Shown: positions 1-7,014 of the stretch, one piece after another
How positions within the stretch are numbered: position 1 is the first letter of the stretch
Layout of the letters: the number at the start of each line of letters is the position of its first letter
From: Bacillus sp. AFS037270
GTDB lineage: Bacteria; Bacillota; Bacilli; Bacillales_B; DSM-18226
Assembly (NCBI RefSeq): GCF_002585305.1
Contig: NZ_NUNF01000008.1
Span: 2,009 to 25,328 of the forward strand
DNA length: 23,320 nucleotides
Reading direction: 5' to 3'
Program-made: the position numbers and the translations under genes
The notes under the pieces: model-generated
What the model saw: only the letters and a program-made list of their open reading frames with translations
Database searches by the model: none
Told to the model about the DNA's origin: nothing

Positions 1-71
1 ATTGATACAGGCTTTTATCTATCGGTAACTTAATTGTCTCTAAATATATTTAACTTTAGTGTCCTTCTTTT

Positions 72-392
72 TTAAAATTTAAATTCTATCCCGTTTTCTA
101 TATAGATTGTGTTTTGTATTCCGGTTTGGTCTACCACATATTCAAATACATTTTTTGCTGTACTTCTGATCATCTCGCTCAAACCTAAGTTGTCAAACAC
201 GCGTGCATAGCAGCGGATTATCAACGTATCATTTTCTTTTAACAGATGATAATAGACGGTTTCTTTCTGTATTTTCGAAAAACAGTGGATAAATAGATAT
301 TCCTCTGTTGGTTCGATTCCTTTTATCAAAAGTTCTTTTTGAACTATTCGTATTATTTCCGCGATTTGTTTCTCTGATAAATTTATTCTCAT
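72..392 (-). CDS. hypothetical protein, 106 aa
   Basis: I do not recognise this protein. It is a soluble-looking 106-residue protein with no signal peptide or membrane segment. The N-terminal half is charged and probably helical (LSEKQIAEIIRIVQKELL at about residues 5-22); the C-terminal part is richer in beta-type sequence and ends in GIEFKF. The ATG is preceded on the minus strand by GGTGAG a few bases upstream, a usable ribosome site, which is the main reason to accept it as real. It stands alone: the next gene to the right is on the opposite strand 436 bases away. No function is proposed. Confidence 0.6.
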   Translation of the reverse strand: MRINLSEKQIAEIIRIVQKELLIKGIEPTEEYLFIHCFSKIQKETVYYHLLKENDTLIIRCYARVFDNLGLSEMIRSTAKNVFEYVVDQTGIQNTIYIENGIEFKF

Positions 393-828
393 ACAAGCTC
401 ACCATCATATTATTTATTTATCAATCATTTATTATTATACGAAAAAATGAGATTACCTGTTACAAAAGAAATGGATTTCTGCAACGCTCTAAACGCGTGC
501 TTTTGTTATATAAGGTTTTGCAATGATCTTCTACAACCGGGCCTGATAATGGAATAAGGCTTCTGACTAAACAGGTGCTTATTACGGCAATCCCTTTTTT
601 GTTCCGCTAAAGGAGCGGGATTTAAGGGAAACGATAGCAGAAATCTTGAATTAGAAATTCATCAATTGTCCACACAATGATTATGCGTTGGGTCCAACTA
701 AGCACCAGCATTTTTGAGTGAGTATATAATTTGTAATTTTTGCTAAATATCTTTATCCTAGGTTACACAGCTATTACTTAAAGTTAGCTGGTAAAAATAA
801 ACTAAGAAACAATCAGGAGGAAAGCATA
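393..828. other. 436-base gap without a recognised gene
   Basis: No credible coding region on either strand; plus-strand frames here are short and interrupted. It holds the 5' end signals of the minus-strand gene on the left and, near the right end, an inverted repeat and a strong ribosome site for the Old Yellow Enzyme gene. A block around 570-690 reads like degraded former coding or mobile sequence, but I cannot assign it. Confidence 0.5.
763..794 (+). promoter_or_regulatory. inverted repeat upstream of the Old Yellow Enzyme gene, candidate operator
   Basis: CAGCTA at 768-773 and TAGCTG at 785-790 are perfect inverted arms around an 11-base spacer. They lie inside an outer TTAC (763-766) and GTAA (791-794) pair, so the dyad is about 32 bases with a one-base offset. 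It sits 35 bases before the start codon. A redox- or electrophile-sensing repressor site would fit the downstream enzyme, but the regulator is unknown. Confidence 0.4.
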
Positions 829-1890
829 ATGGGACATACGATGATCAGTAAGCTTTTTGAACCTGTAACCATAGGAGCCTGGAAGTTGCGAACAAGATCA
901 GCCATGGCACCAATGACCCGCTGTTTTGCTGATGTTCAAACAGGTGTTGTTGGGGAAGATGTCGTGGAATATTACCGTCGACGTGCAGCGGACAGAATTG
1001 GTCTGATTATTACTGAAGGCATCGTCATTAGCCCTCGCGCAAAAGGTAATCCTGGCGTTCCGGGGCTGTATACTCAAGAACAAATTAATACGTGGAAAAA
1101 GGTAACAAAAGCGGTACACCGAGAAGGCGGAACGATTATCGCACAAATTTGGCATGTTGGAAGAGCAAGTCATCATGAGATTGCTGGCAATCTACCACCA
1201 CAAGCACCATCAGCTATACGAGCGGAAGGAAAAGTATCACGATTTGGAAAACCTTTTGATATACCTGAAGAAATGAGTATCGACGATATTAAAGAAGTCA
1301 TTGGCCAATATGCACAAGCAGCAATAAATGCGATTGAAGCAGGTTTTGACGGAGTTGAAGTGCACGGTGCCCATGGATATTTAATTGATCAATTTAATTC
1401 AGATGTTTCCAATCACCGGACAGATAGATACGGAGGAGATCTTGCAGGTAGACTAACATTTATGAAAGAAGTCTTAAAAGAAGTTATTGATGCAGTGGGG
1501 GCTAATCGTACACTTATTCGATTTTCAGCGTTAAAAATTGATCAGCCGGATTACATGTGGGAAGATCCGGAAGAAGCTATTCAAACTTTTATTGAAGCTT
1601 TCAAAGAGGTGGGTATGACAATGATTCATCCGTCCACCATGGAATTTACCAAAACAATAGCTGATGGAAAAACAATGCATCAGCTCGTCCGTAAATATTG
1701 GGATGGAGTTATTGTCGGAGTCGGAGATTTAAATGCTGAAACAGCTGAACAAGCAATAGCAGAAGGAACTATTGATATCGCTGCTTTTGGACGTCCGTTA
1801 CTTGCCAATCCAGATTTTCTTCATCGAGTGGAAAAAGGAGAAGAAATTATTTCCTATGATCCGAAAACTCATCTGAAAGAATTAATTTAG
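829..1890 (+). CDS. Old Yellow Enzyme family NADH:flavin oxidoreductase
   Basis: This is an FMN-dependent ene-reductase, a cytosolic TIM-barrel enzyme that reduces activated C=C bonds, quinones or nitro compounds with NAD(P)H. The 353-residue length is normal for the family. Visible landmarks are the FMN-side QIWH at 106-109, the substrate-binding pair His179 and His182 in VHGAHGYL with the family proton-donor Tyr184, RTDRYGG at 197-203, and the C-terminal FMN-phosphate motif AFGRPLLANPDF near residue 320. The HxxH pair resembles the bacterial subgroup that uses two histidines rather than His/Asn. The start at 829 has AGGAGGA seven bases upstream; Met5 is an alternative. It stands next to a nitroreductase and shares the window with two other reductases, which suggests detoxification of electrophiles. 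The physiological substrate cannot be read from sequence. Confidence 0.93.
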   Translation: MGHTMISKLFEPVTIGAWKLRTRSAMAPMTRCFADVQTGVVGEDVVEYYRRRAADRIGLIITEGIVISPRAKGNPGVPGLYTQEQINTWKKVTKAVHREGGTIIAQIWHVGRASHHEIAGNLPPQAPSAIRAEGKVSRFGKPFDIPEEMSIDDIKEVIGQYAQAAINAIEAGFDGVEVHGAHGYLIDQFNSDVSNHRTDRYGGDLAGRLTFMKEVLKEVIDAVGANRTLIRFSALKIDQPDYMWEDPEEAIQTFIEAFKEVGMTMIHPSTMEFTKTIADGKTMHQLVRKYWDGVIVGVGDLNAETAEQAIAEGTIDIAAFGRPLLANPDFLHRVEKGEEIISYDPKTHLKELI

Positions 1891-1968
1891 TCCTTGGTTT
1901 CTTAAAAGCGGAAGTCTCACAAATCATGAGCCAGGCCCTGTATTTCGGTAAAGGGAGAAACGGGAATA

Positions 1969-2688
1969 ATGGTTATTTACGAGAGGCTTCGAATAATTCT
2001 TAAAATTTCTAAAATTAACTTTGGATATGTTATGCTCATAAATAAGATTATTCGTATAGGAAATGAGGTATATATAATTAGTTTTGTTAATCCTGTTGAG
2101 CAGCTTACAAGTGAGGTTAAAGAATATCGTAAAGCTGAGCATTCTGTTAATCCCTTATTTTTAAATCGTTGGTCCCCTCGTGCCTATTCCGACCAAAAGA
2201 TTTCTGATGAAGATTTGTATAGTCTTCTTGAAGCAGCACATTGGGCTCCTTCATCCTTCAATGATCAGCCTTGGCGCTTTATTGTAGCTAAAACAGAATC
2301 ACAATTGAAAACCTTTCATGAATTCTTAAATCCTTTTAATCGAGCTTGGGCAGAAAAGGCTCCAGTTCTTGTCCTAGTAGCATCAAGTAAAAAGAGAGAT
2401 AATGGTGATCCAAATGGTGCACATACGTTTGATGCTGGCACAGCTTGGGGTCACTTAGCCATTCAGGCTACTTTACTGGGACTTAGCACACATGCGATTG
2501 GGGGATTCGATAAAGAAAAAGCCCGTAGCTTGCTGAATGTTTCAGATGATTTTGATCTTCATGCGGTTATTACTATTGGCTATCGTGGTGAAAAAGAAAT
2601 CCTCCATGCGAATTTGCAAGAGCGTGAGAATCCGAGCACCAGAAAACCATTAAAAGAAGTTATTTTTGAAGGAACAGTAAATCCGTAA
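1969..2688 (+). CDS. nitroreductase family protein
   Basis: An FMN-dependent nitroreductase-fold enzyme that reduces nitro compounds, quinones or related electrophiles using NAD(P)H. Motifs seen are NRWSPRAYSD (FMN-binding arginines), AAHWAPSSFNDQPWRFIV, and WGHLAIQATLLGLSTHAIGGF, a typical central helix, followed by an HAVITIGY strand. The coordinates give the longest frame with an ATG start (239 aa). Homology-like sequence begins only at about residue 38, and the first 36 residues are basic and hydrophobic without family character. A good ribosome site (GGAAATGAGGT, 2059-2069) lies seven bases before an in-frame ATT at 2077, so a 203-aa protein initiated at ATT is a real possibility. It follows the Old Yellow Enzyme gene by 78 bases on the same strand, and a terminator follows it. 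Confidence 0.88.
   Translation: MVIYERLRIILKISKINFGYVMLINKIIRIGNEVYIISFVNPVEQLTSEVKEYRKAEHSVNPLFLNRWSPRAYSDQKISDEDLYSLLEAAHWAPSSFNDQPWRFIVAKTESQLKTFHEFLNPFNRAWAEKAPVLVLVASSKKRDNGDPNGAHTFDAGTAWGHLAIQATLLGLSTHAIGGFDKEKARSLLNVSDDFDLHAVITIGYRGEKEILHANLQERENPSTRKPLKEVIFEGTVNP
2059..2079 (+). promoter_or_regulatory. ribosome site placed before an ATT codon, possible true start of the nitroreductase
   Basis: GGAAATGAGGT is followed by a seven-base spacer and an in-frame ATT (2077-2079) that begins ISFVNPVEQ, the point from which the protein looks like a normal nitroreductase. No ATG, GTG or TTG is near. Either a rare ATT start is used, the ancestral ATG has mutated, or the upstream ATG at 1969 is the working start. 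Confidence 0.4.
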
Positions 2689-2745
2689 ATTGTAAACTTA
2701 AATATAATAATAGCAAATATAAGGTTTATACTTATTCCATTATAA

Positions 2746-2775
2746 GGCGCGTTTATTTAGGAACGTGTCTTTTTT
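2746..2775 (+). terminator. rho-independent terminator after the nitroreductase gene
   Basis: GGCGCGTT (2746-2753) pairs with AACGTGTC (2762-2769) as RNA with two G-U pairs, an eight-base loop and a run of six T. Placed 57 bases after the stop codon. Confidence 0.75.
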
Positions 2776-2845
2776 CATATTTTGGGCCGATTGTGTAACA
2801 ACACCTTTAAAGAATATTGTATACCTATCTTTAGAGTTAAGAAAA

Positions 2846-2890
2846 GATGTGAAGGTTTGTACTTAAACTAAAGGGGTTTTAGTGCAAGAA
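2846..2890 (+). repeat. dispersed intergenic repeat, copy 1
   Basis: Carries the shared core TGTGAAGG..TGTACTTAAACTAAAGGGG...GTGCAAGA found in related form at 3367-3405, 6573-6620 and 20317-20362. It lies between genes and has no coding sense. The copies differ in their ends, and two of them run straight into a GCTGCC-type terminator hairpin. Confidence 0.6.
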
Positions 2891-2958
2891 GGTTTTTTGA
2901 TGACTATTGGAGAATATTATAAATGCCTTGTTAGATGTAGTAACTGAAGGAAAATAAT

Positions 2959-3333
2959 ATGAACCAAAAAGAATTTGAATCGGTCATTAAACAACCACCC
3001 AATATAAGATAAGAGTATTTTATTAAAAAAGTCGCGGATTATGAGGAAGTCTGGGGCTTATATGACGATGGTTGGGCAACAGCACAGGATGATGATGGAA
3101 ATATGTTGATTCCTTTCTTTCCTAAAAAGGAATTTGCAGAATACTGTGCCGTTAATGAGTGGAAAAAATTCAAAGCTGAACCGATTGATTTATATGAGTT
3201 GATCAACGAATGGCTTGTTGGTATGAAGAAAGATAGAGTTAAACCATCCATTTTCCCAACAAATGCGGATTCAGTAATCGTTGAGATAGATGTGTTGCTA
3301 AGGGACTTAAATAATGAGTTAGAGAATTATTGA
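2959..3333 (+). pseudogene. DUF2750 family protein gene interrupted by a stop codon
   Basis: Read through one stop, the frame gives a 124-residue protein: MNQKEFESVIKQPPNIR, stop, then EYFIKKVADYEEVWGLYDDGWATAQDDDGN and IPFFPKKEFAEYC. This is the pattern of the DUF2750 family, small cytosolic proteins of unknown role. The stop is TAA at 3010-3012 (codon 18), where relatives commonly have a tyrosine (RYEYF), so a single TAT or TAC to TAA change would explain it. The ATG at 2959 has AAGGAAAA upstream. An internal ATG at 3103 would give only the C-terminal 76 residues, so restart there is unlikely to make a working protein. The rest of the frame is undamaged, which suggests a recent mutation, or else a base-call error. 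Confidence 0.75.
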
Positions 3334-3366
3334 AGTTAAAACTTCAGATAGATTGCTTCTATGAAC

Positions 3367-3405
3367 AAGATTGTGAAAAAATGTACTCAGTTTAGTAGTG
3401 CATTT
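3367..3405 (+). repeat. dispersed intergenic repeat, diverged copy
   Basis: AAGATTGTGAAAAAATGTACT followed by GTTTAGTAGTGCA matches the start and end of the repeat seen at 2846, 6573 and 20317, with the AACTAAAGGG centre lost. Confidence 0.4.
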
Positions 3406-3451
3406 CTTCACAAAATTATTGATAAAGTCTATCCCTAAAATAATAAACAAA

Positions 3452-3688
3452 TCAAATTAATCGACTCAATGCGTTTGTAACTAAATAGTCGTCTGCTGTT
3501 TTTCCGAGGTCGAAACCGTTTGTATTAATAATCATCATCTTGGTCGCTTTAACATGTAAATCAAGTCCACCAAAATGAGCGAGTTCCTGGTCATCAACCC
3601 CTTCGCCAGTTATTTTTAAATTATTTACGTCTATACTGTCAAATTTGATAAAAACACCTTTGAAGCCGTAAAAACGGGCTTTTTTCAC
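3452..3688 (-). CDS. hypothetical protein or gene fragment, 78 aa
   Basis: The frame translates to sequence with protein-like composition (ITGEGVDDQELAHFGGLDLHVKATKM) but I recognise no family. The only start is GTG, and no ribosome site precedes it. Its first codons lie over a plus-strand terminator hairpin (3664-3685), and just beyond it is the promoter of the divergent padR operon. It may be the C-terminal remnant of a longer minus-strand gene whose front was replaced. Treat as doubtful. Confidence 0.28.
   Translation of the reverse strand: MKKARFYGFKGVFIKFDSIDVNNLKITGEGVDDQELAHFGGLDLHVKATKMMIINTNGFDLGKTADDYLVTNALSRLI
3664..3685 (+). terminator. terminator-like hairpin before the padR promoter
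   Basis: AGCCGT (3664-3669) and ACGGGCT (3674-3680) pair with one bulged G around an AAAA loop, followed by TTTTT. It would insulate the padR promoter from transcription arriving from the left. Confidence 0.5.
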
Positions 3689-3698
3689 GAAAGTTTTA

Positions 3699-3737
3699 TT
3701 GACAATTGGCGCTATTCGGTAATACTATATACTAGTA
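3699..3737 (+). promoter_or_regulatory. padR operon promoter with overlapping operator-like dyad
   Basis: A consensus -35 TTGACA (3699-3704), an 18-base spacer and TACTAT (3723-3728) form a vegetative-type promoter. The -10 is overlapped by the inverted repeat TACTA-N5-TAGTA (3723-3737). PadR-type repressors usually control their own operons through dyads over the promoter, so autorepression is a reasonable inference. Confidence 0.6.
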
Positions 3738-3759
3738 GTCAGTAACGCTGAATATCAGT
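3734..3759 (+). repeat. 26-bp repeated box, copy upstream of padR
   Basis: Ungapped pattern AGTAGT-n-AGTAA-n5-AATATCAGT, shared with 4759-4784 upstream of the ABC ATPase gene. Located just downstream of the padR -10 region. Candidate PadR-bound element. Confidence 0.5.
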
Positions 3760-3825
3760 AGCACAAAATACCCGTGTTACAGAGTACTGAAAAAATATAA
3801 GTAAAATATAAACGGAGGTAAAAAG

Positions 3826-4170
3826 TTGGAAAATATCACGGAAATGCTGAAAGGGGTGCTTGAGGGGTGTGTGCTTGAAATCATCAGCCGTGGCGAAACT
3901 TACGGCTATGAAATCACGCATCAGCTGCGAGAACTTGGCTTCACTGATGTGGTTGAGGGCACAGTTTATACGATTACCATGCGGCTTGAGAAAAACAATC
4001 TGGTGAACATCGAGAAAAAGCCATCCACTATGGGACCGCCGAGAAAATTTTACACACTCAACGCAGCAGGTCAAGAGCAGCTTGAAATTTTTTGGAGAAA
4101 ATGGAATTTCGTCTCAAGTAAAATTAACGAACTCAAAACGAATAAAATCAAAAGGAGAGAAGTAAAATGA
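3826..4170 (+). CDS. PadR family transcriptional regulator
   Basis: A 114-residue winged-helix DNA-binding protein. Seen: [28 protein letters not shown], the N-terminal helices with the family GYE motif, then [19 protein letters not shown], the recognition helix (normally EGTLYPILxRLE), and the wing [19 protein letters not shown]. Small PadR proteins of this kind usually sense a drug or phenolic compound and repress a neighbouring efflux operon. The start is TTG at 3826, preceded by GGAGGT six bases upstream; the tracked ATG-like alternatives lie inside the first helix. The stop overlaps the next start by four bases (ATGA), so it is translationally coupled to the DUF1048 gene. It appears intact although most of its operon is broken. 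Confidence 0.9.
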   Translation: MENITEMLKGVLEGCVLEIISRGETYGYEITHQLRELGFTDVVEGTVYTITMRLEKNNLVNIEKKPSTMGPPRKFYTLNAAGQEQLEIFWRKWNFVSSKINELKTNKIKRREVK

Positions 4171-4508
4171 ATATTTTTGAAAAAATTATCGGAAGTCTGG
4201 ATGACAAGCGCGAATGGAGGGCGATGGAGGCACGTGGGAAGGCACTTCCAAGTGAGTACCGCAACGCTTACAAAGCTATGCAAAAATATATGTGGACTGC
4301 TGGTGGTGGTCCTACCGACTGGAAGGACAGCAGCCGTATCTTTAATGGCATTCTCGACCTTTTCGAGGAAGGTGCAGCGGAAGGCAAGAAAGTCACTGAC
4401 CTTACGGGCGAGGACGTGGCTGCTTTCTGCGACGACCTAGTGAAGGATGAGCAAACTTGGAAGGATAAGTATCGCAAGAAGTTGAACGATAACATTGGTC
4501 GTGGCTAA
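4167..4508 (+). CDS. DUF1048 domain-containing protein
   Basis: A 113-residue protein of the DUF1048 family, all-helical small proteins encoded between PadR regulators and DrrAB-type ABC exporters in many Firmicutes; their biochemical role is unknown. Seen: [32 protein letters not shown] at the N-terminus, a central [22 protein letters not shown] segment, and the conserved C-terminal part [23 protein letters not shown]. No signal peptide or membrane segment. AAGGAGAG precedes the ATG and the start overlaps the padR stop. Base use is more GC-rich than neighbouring intergenic DNA, in line with the ABC genes that follow, as if the whole operon had been acquired together. Confidence 0.88.
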   Translation: MNIFEKIIGSLDDKREWRAMEARGKALPSEYRNAYKAMQKYMWTAGGGPTDWKDSSRIFNGILDLFEEGAAEGKKVTDLTGEDVAAFCDDLVKDEQTWKDKYRKKLNDNIGRG

Positions 4509-4560
4509 CGGAGAAATCCTAGTGGATTTTAGCCTAACATTGACACCAGCGGCGCAAACT

Positions 4561-4664
4561 ACCATTGGGTACGAATTGGCTTCCTTTGCCGACGAACTGT
4601 GGCAAACGCTAAAACCTATGTTGACAAGTATCGTGAAGATTTGAATCAGAGTATCATGAAGTGA
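4561..4664 (+). pseudogene. remnant of a second DUF1048 gene
   Basis: The sequence reads YELASFADEL in one frame and ANAKTYVDKYREDLNQSIMK, stop, in the next. Together these match the C-terminal part of the preceding DUF1048 protein (AAFCDDLV...[14 protein letters not shown]). One missing base around 4599-4603 separates the halves, and the N-terminal two thirds of the gene are gone. Operons of this type often carry two DUF1048 genes in tandem, so this is the expected second member, mostly deleted. Confidence 0.7.
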
Positions 4665-4697
4665 TTGGGAAAAAAGTAAATTCAATAGATGATCCCT

Positions 4698-4752
4698 ACT
4701 GAATAGATGGTTACAAATGTAATGTGTCACCTTCACTATTCAGTTATATTTT
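4698..4752 (+). terminator. long hairpin between DUF1048 remnant and ABC gene
   Basis: ACTGAATAG (4698-4706) and CTATTCAGT (4736-4744) are perfect inverted arms; the inner bases can add GGT/ACC-type pairs. A T-rich run (TATATTTTT) follows. It may end the padR transcript or act as an attenuator before the ABC genes. Confidence 0.55.
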
Positions 4753-4758
4753 TAACTC

Positions 4759-4784
4759 AGTAGTAAGTAATACAAAATATCAGT
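4759..4784 (+). repeat. 26-bp repeated box, copy upstream of the ABC ATPase gene
   Basis: Matches 3734-3759 without gaps at all three conserved blocks (AGTAGT, AGTAA, AATATCAGT). A second regulator site here would let PadR control the ABC genes separately from its own. Confidence 0.5.
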
Positions 4785-4847
4785 CAGACTAAGTAGAGAA
4801 GTATAGGCAATCTAGCACCATGCTGCGCTATTAATGAGGAATAAAGT

Positions 4848-5610
4848 ATGAGCAATACAGCGATTTCTGTAAAAGGGTTAAAAAAATCTTTTAAAGATAA
4901 GGAAGTCTTAAAGGGGGTGGATTTTGAGGTACGGCATAGCGAAATATTCGCACTGCTGGGTTCAAATGGAGCGGGCAAGACGACGACGGTGAACATCCTT
5001 TCGACGCTGATGAAGCTAGATGGCGGTGAAGTAGGTATTTGCGGCTTTTGACATCCAGCGTCAACCAGATCATGTTCGCCAGAGTATCAGCCTGACAGGG
5101 CAGTTCGCAGCATTAGACGGCATGCTCACCGGGAGGGAAAACCTGATGATGATCGCCAAGTTGCGGGGAGTTTCCAATCCCGCTCAAGTCGCCGACAATC
5201 TGCTTACAAGATTCACCCTGACCGATGCGGCCAACTGCCGGGCAGACAAGTATTCCGGAGGGATGAAGCGCCGGCTTGACATCGCCATGATCCTGATCGG
5301 GACGCCAGCAGTCATATTTCTCGAAGAACCGACCACAGGGCTTGACCCCGAAGCGAGGATTGAAGTCTGGAATACTGTCAAGCAGCTTGCAAGCGGCGGC
5401 ACGACCATCTTGCTGACGACCCAGTACCTAGAGGAAGCCGAACAGCTGGCGGACCGTATCGCTATCCTGCATGGCGGAAAGATCATCACGACCGGTACCC
5501 TTACCGAACTCAAAGAGATGTTCCCGCCAGCGAAAGTAGAGTACATCGAGAAGCAGCCGACATTGGAGGAAATTTTCCTCGCGATCATCGGCAAAAAGGA
5601 GGAGATGTAA
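4848..5610 (+). pseudogene. DrrA-type ABC transporter ATP-binding gene, frameshifted
   Basis: Corrected for one shift, this encodes about 253 residues of a daunorubicin-resistance-type ABC ATPase, the cytosolic motor of a drug exporter. Seen: Walker A GSNGAGKTT at residues 38-46, the signature YSGGMKRRLDIAMIL, Walker B region VIFLEEPTTGLDP, and the switch region TTQYLEEAEQLADRIAI, where Gln is usual for this subfamily. The break is a run of four T at 5046-5049: with three T the frame reads GICGFDIQRQPDHV without interruption. Also odd, the first acidic residue of Walker B, normally Asp, is Glu (LEEP), which would be expected to weaken magnesium binding. The C-terminus is shorter than in many DrrA proteins. 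A homopolymer base-call error could mimic this shift, but the permease next door is broken three more times. Confidence 0.85.
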
Positions 5611-6358
5611 ATGAAAAGCAAAACAGGGGTATTACTAGGGCGTTTAATGCGCAACATCTTGCGCAGCCCGGATACAATTATCACGGTGGCGATTACGCCG
5701 ATTATGATGATGCTGCTGTTTGTCTACGTATTTGGCGGCGCCATCGAGACAGGCACAGAAAACTACGTCAATTATTTATTGCCAGGAATCTTGCTGATGG
5801 CGATTGTATCCGGCGTCGCTTACATTTCCTTGCGGCTGTTTACGGATGTAAAGAGCGGGCTGATGGCGCGTTTCATTACCATACCCATCAAGCGCTCATC
5901 GGTATTGTGGGCTCACGTGTTGACTTCACTTTTTTCCAATGCCTTACTGTCGTGGTGGTTATCCTCGTGGCGCTCTTGATGGGCTTCCGTTCCAGCGCTG
6001 ATATCCTGGATTGGCTCGCGGTAGCTGGGATACTCGGGTTATTTACGCTGGCTCTGACATGGCTTGCGGTCATTCCCGAATTGAGAGCGGGGTCTATGGA
6101 AGGGGTGACAGCCTAATCGTACCCGCTGATTTTTCTGCCGTTTATCAGTTCTGCCTTTGTCCCTACCGAAACCATGCCTAAAATTGTCCGTGCATTTGCT
6201 GAGAACCAGCCCGTGACTTCAATCGTGAATGCGATACGTCCCTCTTGTATGAAGGGTTTGTTGGCAACGATATCTGGATCGCGCTTGTCTGGTGCGTCGG
6301 CATCATGGTCATTGCTTACTTCTCCGCAAGTAAACAATTTAAACGCCAGTTAGGCTAA
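5611..6358 (+). pseudogene. ABC-2 type permease gene (DrrB-like), multiply disrupted
   Basis: It begins one base after the ATPase stop, with GGAGGAG in the end of that gene as ribosome site. The conceptual product, about 249 residues, is a six-helix ABC-2 permease: LLGRLMRNILRSPDTIITVAITPIMMMLLFVYVFGG, then YLLPGILLMAIVSG, LVALLMGF, GLFTLALTWLAVI, FLPFISSAFVP and WIALVWCVGIMVIAYF. Three lesions are visible: a lost base around 5942-5948 (SNAL into VVVVILVALL), a TAA at 6115-6117 region where relatives read AFSYPLIF, and another lost base near 6238-6242 (NAIR into LLYEG). With the ATPase frameshift this exporter cannot be functional. Confidence 0.85.
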
Positions 6359-6471
6359 GTACACCATCGATCCGGTGTCTTGTGGTAACTATATCTTCCG
6401 TGCTTTAATTATTTGTCATGTTCACAGGGTAACTATTGTCGATTAACGCCTTCATGTTATTCAACAATCGG

Positions 6472-6510
6472 GTGCAATTCTGAAATAAGAATTGTGCTTT
6501 TATTTTTTTA
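6472..6510 (+). terminator. terminator downstream of the broken ABC operon
   Basis: CAATTCT (6475-6481) pairs perfectly with AGAATTG (6488-6494) around GAAATA, with three further weak pairs outside, followed by TTTTATTTTTTTATT. Confidence 0.7.
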
Positions 6511-6572
6511 TTGGACGATTTAATGCAATAGGACTATAAACAAAATGGACATAAAAAAGTTTTATTAGTGTA

Positions 6573-6650
6573 AGATTGTGAAGAGATGTACTTTAACTAA
6601 AGGGTGCAAGAGTTCAACAGCCAGCTGCCAATATGGTGGCTTTTTCTTTT
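6573..6650 (+). repeat. dispersed intergenic repeat with terminator hairpin
   Basis: GATTGTGAAGAGATGTACTT, AACTAAAGGGTGCAAGA, then a hairpin GCTGCC (6624-6629) with GGTGGC (6635-6640), stabilised by G-U pairs and followed by TTTTTCTTTTT. The same first part appears at 2846 and 20317, and GCTGCC-type hairpins close other transcription units in this window, so the repeat may travel with a terminator. Confidence 0.6.
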
Positions 6651-6972
6651 TGTGCTAAACCAGCTAATAGTTTGTAAATAATTACCAGTAAAAAGTGTAT
6701 GCCAAATAACCTTCCGTTTGCTTCATTTTGGAAGGCTTTGTCTTATTTAGTTAGATATAGGTTTTAATCTATATCTTGGAAAGTTGTTCTATTCTTTAAA
6801 AGGGGAAATGACCAATGTAAGAGCTTATTTACACATTCAATAACAGCTACTATTATTGTGTTAATTAATTTAATACAAAACGGTCACATACCAACATCAA
6901 ATCTTCTGAAAATTAAAGTCCTATAATTACTAATGTATAAAGCTTGATCCTTTTGTTCTTTTTATTCGTAAT

Positions 6973-7001
6973 ATTCGTATTATATTAATGAATATACGAA
7001 T
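6973..7001 (+). promoter_or_regulatory. operator-like inverted repeat before the quinone-reductase-like gene
   Basis: ATTCGTAT (6973-6980) and ATACGAAT (6994-7001) are perfect 8-base arms with centres 21 bases apart, two helical turns. An extra ATTCGTA (6964-6970) precedes them. The dyad covers the -10-like TATATT (6981-6986) and ends three bases before the ribosome site, so a bound repressor would block transcription. One arm-like ATTCGTAT also occurs at 2050-2057 before the nitroreductase. Confidence 0.6.
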
Positions 7002-7014
7002 TTGAGGTGGATGA

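Larger units (their letters stand above)
6359..7014. other. 656-base gap without a gene
   Basis: No coding frame of substance on either strand. It contains a terminator (6472-6510), a dispersed repeat with its own hairpin (6573-6650), a second weak hairpin CCTTCC/GGAAGG (6710-6735) followed by a broken T run, and the operator-promoter of the next gene at its right end. Confidence 0.6.

Noticed and set aside
898..1176. Minus-strand frame inside the Old Yellow Enzyme gene
   Set aside because: Shadow of a clearly coding plus-strand frame.
4177..4440. Plus-strand frame overlapping DUF1048
   Set aside because: Alternative-frame shadow; the overlapping frame is a clear DUF1048 protein coupled to padR.
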